A stretch of DNA of 64,000 nt from Streptomyces olivaceus (lineage in GTDB: Bacteria; Actinomycetota; Actinomycetes; Streptomycetales; Streptomycetaceae), in assembly GCF_000721235.1 (NCBI RefSeq), contig NZ_JOFH01000016.1:62001-126000 (forward strand), given 5' to 3'. This document shows, piece by piece, positions 54,277 to 62,984 of the stretch. A model generated the notes under the pieces. That model was not told where the DNA came from. It saw only the letters and a program-made list of their open reading frames with translations, and did not search any database. Each line of letters opens with the position of its first letter. Within the stretch, counting starts at the first letter, position 1. A program made the position numbers and the translations under genes.

Positions 54277-54510
54277 TCACCGCTCCGCGCGGCGGGACTC
54301 CCGTATCCGGCGCAGGCGGTTGACCGTCACCGGGTCGGCGGCCAGGGCGCGGGGGTCGTCGAGGAGGGCGTTGAGGAGCTGGTAGTAGCGCACGGGGGCC
54401 AGGCCCAGCTCCTCGCGGATCGCGCGCTCCTTCGCGCCGGGGCCGGGAAAGCCCCGGCGCTCCAGCGCGAGGATGTTCCGCTCCCTGACGGCCAGCTGTC
54501 CCGGGTCCAT
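54277..54510 (-). CDS. DUF3263 small helical protein
   Basis: The 77-residue protein reads AVRERNILALERRGFPGPGA, then ERAIREELGLAPVRYYQLLN and RRIRESRRAER, the actinobacterial DUF3263 pattern. The REELGLAPVRYYQLLN stretch resembles a helix-turn-helix, so DNA binding is possible. It lies between the sugar-binding lipoprotein and otsB, all leftward. The function is unknown. Confidence 0.85.
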   Translation of the reverse strand: MDPGQLAVRERNILALERRGFPGPGAKERAIREELGLAPVRYYQLLNALLDDPRALAADPVTVNRLRRIRESRRAER

Positions 54511-54569
54511 GTACGGCACCGTAGCGCCCGCCACCGACACCGGCCCGTCTCCCCGGTGCCCCCGGCCCG

Positions 54570-55835
54570 CTACTCGGCGCTGCCCGCCTGCGACGCGGTG
54601 GTCTGGATCCGGGCGAGCACGTCCTCGGGGTTGCCGCCGGGGGCGACCGCCTGGCCGATCTGCTTCTTGACGGCGGCGCTGACCGAGGCCCAGGAGGTCT
54701 TGTCGACCGGGTACAGCTCGGAGAGCAGCAGCTCGTCGAGGAACGGCTTGAGCTTCTTGTCCTCCTCGGAGCCGCTCATGGCCTGGGAGGCCGAGGTGGT
54801 CACCGGCAGCAGGTTGTACTCGCGGGAGAAGTCGAGGACGTTCTCGTCGCTGTAGACGTAGTCGAGGAAGTCGCCGATCTCCTCCTGGTGGCCGTTGCTC
54901 TTGAAGGCCGTCATCCAGTCGGAGACACCGAGGGTGCTCTTGCTCTCCCCGTCGGCGCCGGGGGTCGTGACCATGCCGTACTTCACGCCCTTGTCGCCGG
55001 CCATCTTCATCAGCGAGGGGTGGCCGTTGAGCATGCCGACGTCGCCGTTGGCGAAGGCGGCGAAGGCGTCGGCGCGGTCGAGTTCGCCGGGCGCCACGGG
55101 GCCGGTGAGGCCCTTGCCGACCAGTTCGTCCCGCAGCCAGGTGAAGGTGGTGGCGTTCTGCGGCGAGTCGACGGAGTAGGTGCCGAGGTCGTCGGTGTAG
55201 CCGCCCCCGCCGCTGAGCATCCACTGCATCGTCTCGGCCTGCGCCTCCTCGGGTCCCAGCGGCAGGGCGTACGGGTACTTCACGCCCTCGTCGTCGAGTG
55301 CCTCGGCGGCCTTCGCGAGGTCGTCCCAGGACGTGGGCGGCGTGACGCCGGCCTTGTCGAAGAGGGTCTTGTTGTAGAAGAGCACGCGGGTGGAGGCGGC
55401 GAAGGGCAGCCCGTACTGGGTCCCGTTGACCTGTCCGGCGCCGGCGAGCTGCGAGACGAAGTTCGCCTGGACCGGGATCGAGAGCACGTCGTCGGCGCGG
55501 TAGAGCAGGCCCTTGTCCGCGTAGTCGGAGTAGGCGCCGATCTGCGCCATGTCGGGTGCGTCGCCGGCCTCGACCATGTCGCGGACCTCGCGGTCGACGT
55601 CGTTCCAGGAGTGGACGGTGACGTCCACGTGCACGCCGGGGTGGTTGGCCTCGTAGGACTTGGCCAGCTCGTCCCAGTACTTCTGGGAGCTGTTGTCCTT
55701 GCTGTCGCCGTAGTCGGCGGCCACGAGCTTCAGGGTCACCTCGTCCGAGCCGCCGGTCAGGCCGCAGCCGCCGAGGGCCGCCGTCATGCCCAGCGCGGAC
55801 ACCACCGCGATCGTTCCAGTCCTACGCCGCTGCAC
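54570..55835 (-). CDS. Sugar ABC transporter substrate-binding lipoprotein (orphan)
   Basis: The 421-residue extracellular solute-binding protein (family 1) has signal QRRRTGTIAVVSALGMTAAL with lipobox LGGC. The mature part contains YWDELAKSYEANHPGVHVDV, LPFAASTRVLFYNKTLFDKA, ANGDVGMLNGHPSLM and YNLLPVTTSASQA. GTG 55835 is preferred over ATG 55856 because GGGG lies seven bases upstream. No permease or ATPase gene is nearby. The double DasR-type operator shared with nagK-nagA suggests it captures GlcNAc-type sugars and is induced with them. Confidence 0.9.
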   Translation of the reverse strand: MQRRRTGTIAVVSALGMTAALGGCGLTGGSDEVTLKLVAADYGDSKDNSSQKYWDELAKSYEANHPGVHVDVTVHSWNDVDREVRDMVEAGDAPDMAQIGAYSDYADKGLLYRADDVLSIPVQANFVSQLAGAGQVNGTQYGLPFAASTRVLFYNKTLFDKAGVTPPTSWDDLAKAAEALDDEGVKYPYALPLGPEEAQAETMQWMLSGGGGYTDDLGTYSVDSPQNATTFTWLRDELVGKGLTGPVAPGELDRADAFAAFANGDVGMLNGHPSLMKMAGDKGVKYGMVTTPGADGESKSTLGVSDWMTAFKSNGHQEEIGDFLDYVYSDENVLDFSREYNLLPVTTSASQAMSGSEEDKKLKPFLDELLLSELYPVDKTSWASVSAAVKKQIGQAVAPGGNPEDVLARIQTTASQAGSAE

Positions 55836-55871
55836 GCTTGTTCCCCAACCCTGCATTTACTCATGCACTTG

Positions 55872-55884
55872 TCCGTTTAACGGA
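55872..55884. promoter_or_regulatory. Short palindrome next to the double dre
   Basis: TCCGTTTAACGGA is a perfect 6-bp-arm inverted repeat between the lipoprotein start and the DasR-type sites. It may bind a second regulator or overlap a promoter. Confidence 0.35.
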
Positions 55885-55887
55885 TTA

Positions 55888-55917
55888 AGGTCTACACCAC
55901 AGCAGTGGACTAGACCT
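55888..55917. promoter_or_regulatory. Double DasR-type operator (two facing dre sites)
   Basis: AGGTCTACACCAC (55888-55900) and GTGGACTAGACCT (55905-55917) face each other across four bases, making an inverted repeat that matches in 11 of 13 positions. Each resembles the DasR consensus around TGGTCTAGACCA. It lies between the divergent sugar-binding lipoprotein and nagK genes and probably controls both. Confidence 0.75.
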
Positions 55918-55947
55918 CTCGCGGGTCCACGGGCCACACTGTCCCCC

Positions 55948-56979
55948 GTGAGACATGTCATCGCCCTCGACGTGGGCGGCACCGGGATGAAGGCCGCCCT
56001 GGCGGGACCGGACGGCGAGCTGCTGCACCAGGCCCGCCGGGCCACCGGCCGGGAGCGCGGGCCCGAGGCGGTGGTCGCGGGCATCCTCGACTTCGCCGCC
56101 GAGCTGCGCGCCTACGGCGCCGACCGGTTCGGCGAGCCCGCCGTCGCCGCGGGTGTGGCCGTCCCCGGCATCGTCGACGCCGAGCAGGGCGTCGCCGTGT
56201 ACGCGGCCAACCTCGGCTGGCGCGACGTGCCGCTGCGCGCGCTGCTCGGCGACCGGCTCGGCTCGGTGCCGGTCGCCCTCGGGCACGACGTGCGCACCGG
56301 CGGGCTCGCCGAGGGGCGGATCGGGGCCGGCCGGGGCGCCGACCGGTTCCTGTTCGTGCCGCTGGGCACGGGCATCGCGGGCGCCATCGGCATCGACGGC
56401 CGGGTGGAGTCGGGCGCCCACGGCTTCGCGGGGGAGATCGGCCACGTCGTCGTGCGCCCCGGCGGCATCCCGTGCCCGTGCGGGCAGCGCGGCTGTCTGG
56501 AGCGGTACGCGTCCGCGTCGGCGGTCGGCCAGGCGTGGGCCGGGGCCTGCGGCGCCCCGGACGCGGACGCCGCCGACTGCGCCAAGGCCGTCGCGTCGGG
56601 CGACCCCCGCGCGCTCGCCGTCTGGCAGGACGCCGTGGACGCGCTCGCCGACGGGCTGGTCACCGCGCTCACTCTGCTGGACCCGCGCGTCCTGATCGTC
56701 GGTGGCGGCCTCGCCGAGGCGGGGGAAACCTTGTTCACACCGCTGCGGGACGCCGTCCGGCGCCGCGTCACCTTCCAGGAGCTGCCGGGCATCGTCCCGG
56801 CGGCGCTGGGCGACACCGCCGGCTGCCTGGGGGCCGGGCTGATGGCCTGGGACCTGCTCGGCGCCGGACCGCAGGGCCCCGGACCGCAGGGCCCCGGACC
56901 GCAGCGGACCGAACCGGACGGCGCCGGCCCGCACCGCACCGCTCCCACGACCGTGACTGACCCGGAGGTAACCACCTGA
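55948..56979 (+). CDS. nagK: ROK-family N-acetylglucosamine kinase NagK
   Basis: The 343-residue ROK kinase has the ATP motif ALDVGGTGMKAAL (about residues 6-18), a VPLGTGIAGAIGIDG segment, HGFAGEIGHVVV and the zinc motif CPCGQRGCLERYAS. It should phosphorylate GlcNAc to GlcNAc-6-phosphate, which the next gene product deacetylates. The C-terminus carries a GPQGP repeat tail from a 15-bp DNA repeat. The GTG at 55948 has CCCCC rather than a good ribosome site before it. It overlaps nagA by one base (TGATG). Confidence 0.93.
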   Translation: MRHVIALDVGGTGMKAALAGPDGELLHQARRATGRERGPEAVVAGILDFAAELRAYGADRFGEPAVAAGVAVPGIVDAEQGVAVYAANLGWRDVPLRALLGDRLGSVPVALGHDVRTGGLAEGRIGAGRGADRFLFVPLGTGIAGAIGIDGRVESGAHGFAGEIGHVVVRPGGIPCPCGQRGCLERYASASAVGQAWAGACGAPDADAADCAKAVASGDPRALAVWQDAVDALADGLVTALTLLDPRVLIVGGGLAEAGETLFTPLRDAVRRRVTFQELPGIVPAALGDTAGCLGAGLMAWDLLGAGPQGPGPQGPGPQRTEPDGAGPHRTAPTTVTDPEVTT

Positions 56980-58124
56980 TGGCCCCAAGCAAGGTTCTGG
57001 CCGGTGCCCGGGTGGTACTGCCCACCGGGACCGTGGACGACGGCCGCGTGATCGTCGACGGCACGCGGATCGCGGACACGGCGCCCCCGCAGGCCGAGGT
57101 CGTCGACGTGTCGGGCCACTGGGTGGTCCCCGGCTTCGTCGACGTCCACAACCACGGCGGCGGCGGCGCGTCCTTCGCCGGCGGCACCGCCGAGGAGGTC
57201 CTGAAGGGCGTCGAGACCCACCGCCGGCACGGCACCACCACGACCGTCGCCTCCGCCGTCACCGGCGACCTGGACTTCCTCGCCCGGCACGCCGGGATGC
57301 TCGCCGAGCTGGCCCAGCAGGGCGACATCGCCGGAATCCACTTCGAGGGGCCGTTCATCTCCCCGTGCCGCAAGGGCGCGCACGACGCCCAGCTGCTGCG
57401 CGACCCGGACCCGGCCGAGGTCCGCAAGCTGGTCGACGCGGCGCACGGCCACGCGAAGATGATGACGCTGGCGACCGAGCTGCCGGGCGGCCTGGACTCC
57501 GTACGGCTGCTCGTCGAGCACGGCGTGATCGCGGCCGTCGGGCACACCGACGCGACGTACGAGCAGACGCTCCGGGCCGTCGACGCGGGCGCGTCCGTCG
57601 CCACGCACCTGTTCAACGCGATGCCGCCGATCGGCCACCGCTCCCCCGGCCCCGTCACGGCGCTGCTGGAGGACGAGCGGGTCACCGTCGAGCTGATCAA
57701 CGACGGCACGCACCTGCACCCGGCGGCGCTCCAGCTGGCCTTCCACCACGCGGGTGCCGCCCGGGTCGCCTTCATCACCGACGCGATGGACGCGGCCGGT
57801 TTCGGCGACGGTCGCTACCGGCTCGGCCCGCTGGAGGTCGAGGTCGCGGACGGCGTCGCCCGGCTGGTGGAGGGCGACTCGATCGCGGGCTCCACGCTCA
57901 CCCTGGACCGCGCCTTCAAGCGGGCGGTGACGGTGGACGGGCTGCCCGTCGAGGACGTCGTCGCGGCGATCTCCGCCAACCCGGCCCGGCTGCTCGGCCT
58001 GGCCGACCGGACCGGCTCCCTGGAGCCCGGCAAGGACGCCGACCTGGTCGTCCTGGACGACGCCTTCGACCTGGTGGGCGTGATGCGCCGGGGCGCCTGG
58101 GTGGTCGATCCGCGCCGGGGCTGA
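56979..58124 (+). CDS. nagA: N-acetylglucosamine-6-phosphate deacetylase NagA
   Basis: The 381-residue amidohydrolase has the metal-site HxH in DVHNHGGGG (about residues 56-64), GIHFEGPFISP with the metal Glu, VGHTDATYEQTL, ATHLFNAMPP and the catalytic Asp in FITDAMDAAG. It converts GlcNAc-6-phosphate to glucosamine-6-phosphate, linking chitin and cell-wall sugars to central metabolism. GGAGG lies 12 bases before the ATG, inside nagK. A hairpin terminator follows. Confidence 0.96.
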   Translation: MAPSKVLAGARVVLPTGTVDDGRVIVDGTRIADTAPPQAEVVDVSGHWVVPGFVDVHNHGGGGASFAGGTAEEVLKGVETHRRHGTTTTVASAVTGDLDFLARHAGMLAELAQQGDIAGIHFEGPFISPCRKGAHDAQLLRDPDPAEVRKLVDAAHGHAKMMTLATELPGGLDSVRLLVEHGVIAAVGHTDATYEQTLRAVDAGASVATHLFNAMPPIGHRSPGPVTALLEDERVTVELINDGTHLHPAALQLAFHHAGAARVAFITDAMDAAGFGDGRYRLGPLEVEVADGVARLVEGDSIAGSTLTLDRAFKRAVTVDGLPVEDVVAAISANPARLLGLADRTGSLEPGKDADLVVLDDAFDLVGVMRRGAWVVDPRRG

Positions 58125-58130
58125 CCGGTC

Positions 58131-58170
58131 GTCCCCGTGCCGGACGCCGCCCCGGACCGGCACGGGGGAC
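58131..58170 (+). terminator. Hairpin terminator after nagA
   Basis: GTCCCCGTGCCGG (58131-58143) pairs with CCGGCACGGGGGAC (58157-58170), starting seven bases beyond the nagA stop codon. It separates nagKA from the PfkB kinase gene. Confidence 0.75.
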
Positions 58171-58317
58171 GCTGTGATCCCCGCTCGGACCACAGTGGCC
58201 GACCTGGGACTGGGCTCGTCGCCGTCCATTTGGCATGATCGTGTCCGCGGAACACGCCTTTCCGCACACGTACACGCATGCACCACAGCCGCGGGCGAGC
58301 GGGGGAGGTCGGCCCAG

Positions 58318-59250
58318 GTGATCGTCACCGTCACACTGAACACCGCGCTCGACATCACCTATCGCGTCCGGGGCCTGCGGCCGCACGCCTCGCACCGGAT
58401 CACCGAGGTGACCGAGCGGCCCGGCGGCAAGGGCCTGAACGTGGCCCGCGTCCTGGCCGCCCTGGGGCACGAGGTGACCGTCACCGGCTTCGCGGGCGGC
58501 ACCACCGGGGACGTCGTGCGCGAGGGGCTGACCGGCGTGCCCGGCGTGAGCGACGCGCTGATGCCGGTGGCCGGGGCGACCCGGCGCACCATCGCCGTCG
58601 TCGACGAGCTGACCGGCGACACCACTCAGCTCAACGAGCCGGGACCGACCGTGACCGCCGCCGAGTGGAGCGCCTTCCAGGAGGCGTTCGAGGACCTGCT
58701 GTCCGGCGCCGCCGCCGTGGCCCTGTGCGGCAGCCTGCCGCCGGGCGTGCCGGTGGGCGCGTACGCCGGGCTGGTGCGCGCCGCGCGGACCGCCCAGGTG
58801 CCGGTGCTCCTCGACACCAGCGGGGAACCGCTGCGGCGGGGGCTCGCCGGCCGCCCGGACCTGATCAAGCCGAACGCCGACGAACTGGCCGAGCTGACCG
58901 GCTCCCACGAGCCGCTGCGGGCCGCGCAGGCCGCCCGGCGGCGCGGCGCCCGCTCCGTGATCGCCTCACTGGGCCCCGAGGGCCTGCTCGCGGTGACGCC
59001 CGAGGGCCGCTGGCGTGCGGCGCCCCCCGCCCATGTGCACGGCAACCCGACCGGCGCGGGCGACTCGGCGGTCGCGGGCCTGCTCTCCGGCCTGGTCGAG
59101 CACCTGCCCTGGCCCGAGCGGCTGGCCCGCGCGGTGGCCCTGTCGGCGGCGACGGTGCTGGCCCCGGTGGCGGGCGAGTTCGACCGGACGGCGTACGAGG
59201 AGCTGCTCGGCCGCGGCGTCGAGGTGACGGCGGAGGCCGGCGCGGCGTGA
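58318..59250 (+). CDS. PfkB-family hexose-phosphate kinase (1-phosphofructokinase/tagatose-6-P kinase type)
   Basis: The 310-residue kinase begins VIVTVTLNTALDITYRV, typical of the FruK/LacC group. It has PfkB signature 1 PGGKGLNVARVLAALG (about residues 40-55), KPNADELAELTG and signature 2 NPTGAGDSAVAGL with catalytic Asp. It phosphorylates a hexose monophosphate with ATP; fructose-1-phosphate or tagatose-6-phosphate are the usual substrates. The GTG at 58318 has GGGGGAGG about nine bases upstream. Its place after nagKA suggests amino-sugar or related hexose catabolism, but a terminator lies between. Confidence 0.88.
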   Translation: MIVTVTLNTALDITYRVRGLRPHASHRITEVTERPGGKGLNVARVLAALGHEVTVTGFAGGTTGDVVREGLTGVPGVSDALMPVAGATRRTIAVVDELTGDTTQLNEPGPTVTAAEWSAFQEAFEDLLSGAAAVALCGSLPPGVPVGAYAGLVRAARTAQVPVLLDTSGEPLRRGLAGRPDLIKPNADELAELTGSHEPLRAAQAARRRGARSVIASLGPEGLLAVTPEGRWRAAPPAHVHGNPTGAGDSAVAGLLSGLVEHLPWPERLARAVALSAATVLAPVAGEFDRTAYEELLGRGVEVTAEAGAA

Positions 59251-59293
59251 GCGCGGGCCCCGGTCAGGGCCCGGTCACGGCCGGGTCACTCGG

Positions 59294-60268
59294 TCACTCG
59301 GTGGAGAGGGAGAGCTGGTCGAGGACCAGGTCGCACTTGTTGCCCTCGTTGCACGCCAGCTCGATCGTGTTGGTGCCCTCGGTGAGGTTGACGTTGGACC
59401 AGGTGGTCTTCCAGCCCTTTTCCCAGTCGCCCTCGGGGGTGCCGCCGAAGTTCTTCATGTTCATCGGGCGCGACGAGGCCTTGCCGTTGATCACCAGGGT
59501 CGCGTCGGCGTCGGTGCCCGGGGTGCCGTAGCGCACGTTCAGCCGGTAGCTGCCGGCCTTCTCGATGCCGTTGACGGTCCAGGTGACCTTCGCGCCGACC
59601 TGGTTGAAGCCCGAGACGTAGACGCCGCCCTCCGACTCCGCGCCGTCGATGTCCGACGCGAGCGTGGCCGAGCCGCCCAGGCGCATCGCCTTCGCGTCGA
59701 CGGAGGGCAGCTCGGCGCTCTCCTCGTCGCCGCCGTCGCTCGCCGACGGGCTCGGGTCGGTGCTCTGGGACTGGGTGGGGGCGGTGTCGCCGCCCGCCTC
59801 GTCGCCGCCCTCGTCCTCGGAGCCGCTGCTCGTCATGGCCACGGCGATGCCGATGACCACGGCCGCGACGACCGCGACCGCGCCGATCAGCAGGCCCTTG
59901 GTGTTGGGGCCGCGGCGCCCGCCGCCCCCGCCGCGGCCCGACGGCTGCTGCGGGGCCCCGGGGCCGCCACCGCCGGGGAAGGTCTCCGGCGCGGCGTAGT
60001 GCGCGTTCGGCTGCCCGTACGCCCCCTGCGGCTGGCCGTAGGCGCCCTGCTGGGGCGGAGCGGCCTGGCCGTAGGCCGCCGTCGCCGCGGTCTGGCCCTG
60101 CGGTGCCCCGTACTGCCGTGCGCCGACGGGACGCACCCGGTTGACGGAGTTCGGGTAGCCGTAGCCACCGGACGGCGGCTGGGCCCCGTTGGCCTGCCCG
60201 TCGGCGTAGAGGTAGCCGAAGGGGTCGTCGTCCTCGGGCGTGCTCGCGCCGTTGTTGCCGGGCGTCAT
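59294..60268 (-). CDS. Membrane-anchored protein with CBM35-like carbohydrate-binding domain
   Basis: The 324-residue protein has an about 120-residue cytoplasmic region rich in Gly, Gln, Pro and Tyr (QGAYGQPQGAYGQPNAHY), one membrane segment (LLIGAVAVVAAVVIGIAVAM, about residues 123-142), a Ser/Thr/acidic spacer and a C-terminal beta-sandwich (VYVSGFNQVGAKVTWTVNGI, then YRLNVRYGTPGTDADATL and EGTNTIELACNEGNKCDL) of CBM35 type. It would display the sugar-binding domain outside. AGGAG lies nine bases before the ATG. It sits next to cdgB and near the nagKA genes. Confidence 0.85.
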   Translation of the reverse strand: MTPGNNGASTPEDDDPFGYLYADGQANGAQPPSGGYGYPNSVNRVRPVGARQYGAPQGQTAATAAYGQAAPPQQGAYGQPQGAYGQPNAHYAAPETFPGGGGPGAPQQPSGRGGGGGRRGPNTKGLLIGAVAVVAAVVIGIAVAMTSSGSEDEGGDEAGGDTAPTQSQSTDPSPSASDGGDEESAELPSVDAKAMRLGGSATLASDIDGAESEGGVYVSGFNQVGAKVTWTVNGIEKAGSYRLNVRYGTPGTDADATLVINGKASSRPMNMKNFGGTPEGDWEKGWKTTWSNVNLTEGTNTIELACNEGNKCDLVLDQLSLSTE

Positions 60269-60389
60269 CCCTTGGTCTCCTAACCAGATGCGGTGCGTGG
60301 TGCGGTACCGGTGTATGAGAGAGCGAGCCTACCCGGTCCCACTGACCCAAACGGGTGACTCGGGCCGCATCAGGGCACTGGCCTGCTGT

Positions 60390-62051
60390 TCATCCGGCGC
60401 GGCGGTGCTGTTTGGGACGAGATCGTTTCTCGACGTACATCCGTTCGTCGGCCGACTTCAGGACTTCGTCCGCCGTCATGCCGCAGTGGGCCCAGCCGAT
60501 GCCGAAGCTGGCGCCGACGCGCACGGCCCGGCCCTCGGCCCGGATCGGCTGGATGATCTCGCCCCGCAGCCGCGCGGCGAGGTCCTGGGCGTCGGCCAGG
60601 CCGAGTCCGTTGGCGAGGATCACGAACTCGTCGCCGCCGAGCCGGGCCACGGTGTCGCCGTCGCGCACGCCGCCGCTGAGCCGCCGGGCGACCTCGATGA
60701 GCACGGCGTCGCCGGCGTTGTGCCCGAAGCGGTCGTTGATCGACTTGAAGCCGTCCAGGTCGCAGAAGAGGACCGCGAGCCCCTTGGTGCCGTCGTCGCG
60801 GCCGTCCTCGGGGGCGACGGCGTGCACGTGGTGGTCGAAGCCGCCGTAGGGCTCGGCGGCGGCGCCGAAGTCGAAGGTGTGGCCGCCGGAGTCGAACACG
60901 GCGGAGCCCCCGTAGGCGGCGTCCATCGCGTCGGCCACGGCCGCGTGCGGGGACTGGGGCCGCTGGCACAGCCGGGCGGCGAGGCGGGACCGCAGCTCGG
61001 CGCTGTTGGGCAGGCCGGTGAGGGAGTCGTGGGAGGCGCGGTGGGCGAGCTGGAGCTCGTGGCGCTTGCGGTCCTCGATGTCCTCGACGTGGGTGAGCAG
61101 GAAGCGGGGCCCGTCGGCGGCGTCGGCGACGACGCTGTTGCGCAGCGAGACCCAGACGTAGCTGCCGTCGCGGCGGCCCAGGCGAAGCTCGGCCCGGCCG
61201 CCCTCGGCGGAGGTGCGCAGCAGGGTGCCGATGTCCTCGGGGTGCACGAGGTCGGAGAAGGCGTAGCGGCGCATCGCGGAGGCGGGGCGGCCGAGGAGGC
61301 GGCACAGGGCGTCGTTGGTGCGCAGGATGCGGCCGTGCTGGTCGCCGCCCATCTCGGCGATGGCCATGCCGGAGGGGGCGTACTCGAAGGCCTGCCGGAA
61401 GCTTTCCTCGCTGGCCCTGAGGGCCTGCTGGTCGCGCTCCAGGCGGACCAGGGCGCGCTGCATGTTGGAGCGCAGCCGGGCGTTGCTGACGGCGATGGCG
61501 GCCTGGAAGGCGTACATCTGCAGCGCCTCGCGGCCCCAGGCGCCGGGATGGCGGCCGTTGCGCGGCCGGTCCACGGAGAGGACGCCGATCAGCTCGCCGC
61601 TGCTGCCGCCCTGTGGGCCGGGCGCGTACATCGGGGCGAAGAGCCGGTCCGAGGGGTGCCACTCGTCCTCGAAGCGGGGCGCGGGTCCGTCGGTGTACCA
61701 CTGCGGGACGTCGTCGTCGTCGAGGACCCAGCCCTCGCTGTGGGGTATGAAGATCAGGTCGCCCCACTGCTGCCCCATGCCCAGGCGCCGGTCCCAGGAC
61801 TCGCGGGAGCCCGCCCGGCCGGTGATGAGGGCCTCGGCGGCCTGGTTGCCGGCGAAGGCGGCGACGACGAGGTCGCCGTCGGGGCGGACCAGGTTGACGC
61901 AGGCCAGCTCGTACCCGAGGGCCTGGACGACGCCGTCGGCGACGGCCTGCAGGGTGTCGGCCAGGCTGCGGGCCTTGTTCATGTCGGCCATGGCCTGGTG
62001 CAGTTGCCGCAGGGACGCAAGGCGGACATAGGGCTCCGACTCGGTCTCCAT
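60390..62051 (-). CDS. cdgB: GAF-PAS-GGDEF diguanylate cyclase (CdgB-like)
   Basis: The 553-residue cytoplasmic protein has a GAF domain (about residues 10-190), a PAS domain (about 210-330, ESFRQAFEYAPSGMAIAEM) with PAC-like HVEDIEDRKRHELQL, and a GGDEF domain (about 345-545). The active site ARLGGDEFVIL is intact, and RDGD lies exactly five residues before it, as in the product-inhibition I-site. It should make c-di-GMP. The order matches CdgB of S. coelicolor, a developmental regulator under BldD. GGGGGGAGGG precedes the ATG. Confidence 0.94.
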   Translation of the reverse strand: METESEPYVRLASLRQLHQAMADMNKARSLADTLQAVADGVVQALGYELACVNLVRPDGDLVVAAFAGNQAAEALITGRAGSRESWDRRLGMGQQWGDLIFIPHSEGWVLDDDDVPQWYTDGPAPRFEDEWHPSDRLFAPMYAPGPQGGSSGELIGVLSVDRPRNGRHPGAWGREALQMYAFQAAIAVSNARLRSNMQRALVRLERDQQALRASEESFRQAFEYAPSGMAIAEMGGDQHGRILRTNDALCRLLGRPASAMRRYAFSDLVHPEDIGTLLRTSAEGGRAELRLGRRDGSYVWVSLRNSVVADAADGPRFLLTHVEDIEDRKRHELQLAHRASHDSLTGLPNSAELRSRLAARLCQRPQSPHAAVADAMDAAYGGSAVFDSGGHTFDFGAAAEPYGGFDHHVHAVAPEDGRDDGTKGLAVLFCDLDGFKSINDRFGHNAGDAVLIEVARRLSGGVRDGDTVARLGGDEFVILANGLGLADAQDLAARLRGEIIQPIRAEGRAVRVGASFGIGWAHCGMTADEVLKSADERMYVEKRSRPKQHRRAG

Positions 62052-62182
62052 GCTCGCCCTCCCCCCGAGACCTCGCAGCGAATCAAGGGTTGTCTTCGGC
62101 GCCGTTGCTGATGGTGCCCTTGCGGTACTGACTGGTGCCTTGCAGGTTCCCCGCCACTGAATCACAGCGCGCTGCCCACTCG

Positions 62183-62195
62183 GTACACAGGGTCA
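62183..62195. promoter_or_regulatory. BldD-like box upstream of cdgB
   Basis: GTACACAGGGTCA fits the BldD pattern TNACNCWGNGTNA at every defined position except the first T, about 130 bp upstream of the cdgB ATG. BldD with c-di-GMP represses cdgB-type genes in Streptomyces, so a feedback loop is plausible. Confidence 0.55.
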
Positions 62196-62209
62196 ACAAT
62201 AATCGCTCC

Positions 62210-62227
62210 CTGTGACTCAAGTCACAG
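62210..62227. promoter_or_regulatory. 18-bp palindrome in the cdgB-flavin reductase spacer
   Basis: CTGTGACT and AGTCACAG form perfect 8-bp arms around CA. It looks like a regulator site, possibly a second BldD half-site pair with altered spacing. The spacer 62052-62465 holds no gene. Confidence 0.45.
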
Positions 62228-62465
62228 GTAAAGATGAACAATTGAGTGTTGTTTCCGCGCTCTTCCTATGCGTTTCCTGAACGCAAACTCTGTGCGTGTG
62301 CGCACCTCTCGTTCCATGGTCCTAGGTCCCGGTTCGGACCGGAGCCCGATGCCGGGCCGGTGCCACGGAGATTAGCGTGACGGAGTGCCGAACACTCCCC
62401 CTCTCCCGTCACCCGCGTCCCACCCGCCCCCGTTCCCCCCGCCCGCCCCCGGGCATGCTGAGGGG

Positions 62466-62984
62466 GTGAGCAACGAGGAGTTCCGTGCCGCCATGTCCCG
62501 GCTGGCCTCGGGCGTGGTCCTGGTGACCGCGCAGGAGCCGCCGCTGGACCCCGACGACCCGCTGGCGCCGGGCGGCGAGGACGTCGGGATGACGGCCACC
62601 GCCTTCCTGTCGGTCTCCCTGGACCCGCCGCTGGTCCTGGTCAGCCTGCGCGAGGGCTCCCGGATGGACGACCTGCTGGACGAGCAGCCCCTGTGGGCGG
62701 TCTCCGTGCTCTCCGAGAGCCAGCGCCACATCGCCGGCCGGTTCGCGATGAAGGGCCGGGTCAGCGACCGCCTCCTGTTCGCGGACCTCCCCTACACCCG
62801 GGGCGAGGCGTCCGGGGCGCCCCTGGCGGGCGGCGCCCTCGCGACCCTGGAGTGCCGCACCGAGCAGCGCGTACCCGCCGGGGACCACACCCTCGTCATC
62901 GGCCGCGTCCTGACCGCCGCCCTGCCGAGCGCGGACGGGGGCCCGCTGACGTACTTCCGGGGGCGCTACCGGCAGTTGGGCTGA
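62466..62984 (+). CDS. Flavin reductase family protein
   Basis: The 172-residue protein has the flavin-reductase-like split beta-barrel: EFRAAMSRLASGVVLVTAQE, GMTATAFLSVSLDPPLVLVS, WAVSVLSESQRHIAGRFAMK, and a late YFRGRYRQLG. It should bind FMN or FAD and pass electrons to a partner monooxygenase or act as a small oxidoreductase. No partner gene is in the window. The GTG at 62466 directly follows GAGGGG, which is too close to be an ideal ribosome site, so a leaderless or short-leader start is possible. Confidence 0.88.
   Translation: MSNEEFRAAMSRLASGVVLVTAQEPPLDPDDPLAPGGEDVGMTATAFLSVSLDPPLVLVSLREGSRMDDLLDEQPLWAVSVLSESQRHIAGRFAMKGRVSDRLLFADLPYTRGEASGAPLAGGALATLECRTEQRVPAGDHTLVIGRVLTAALPSADGGPLTYFRGRYRQLG

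Noticed and set aside
58184..58195. Possible DasR site before the PfkB gene
   Set aside because: GGACCACAGTGG lacks the central CTAG-type core and matches the consensus poorly.
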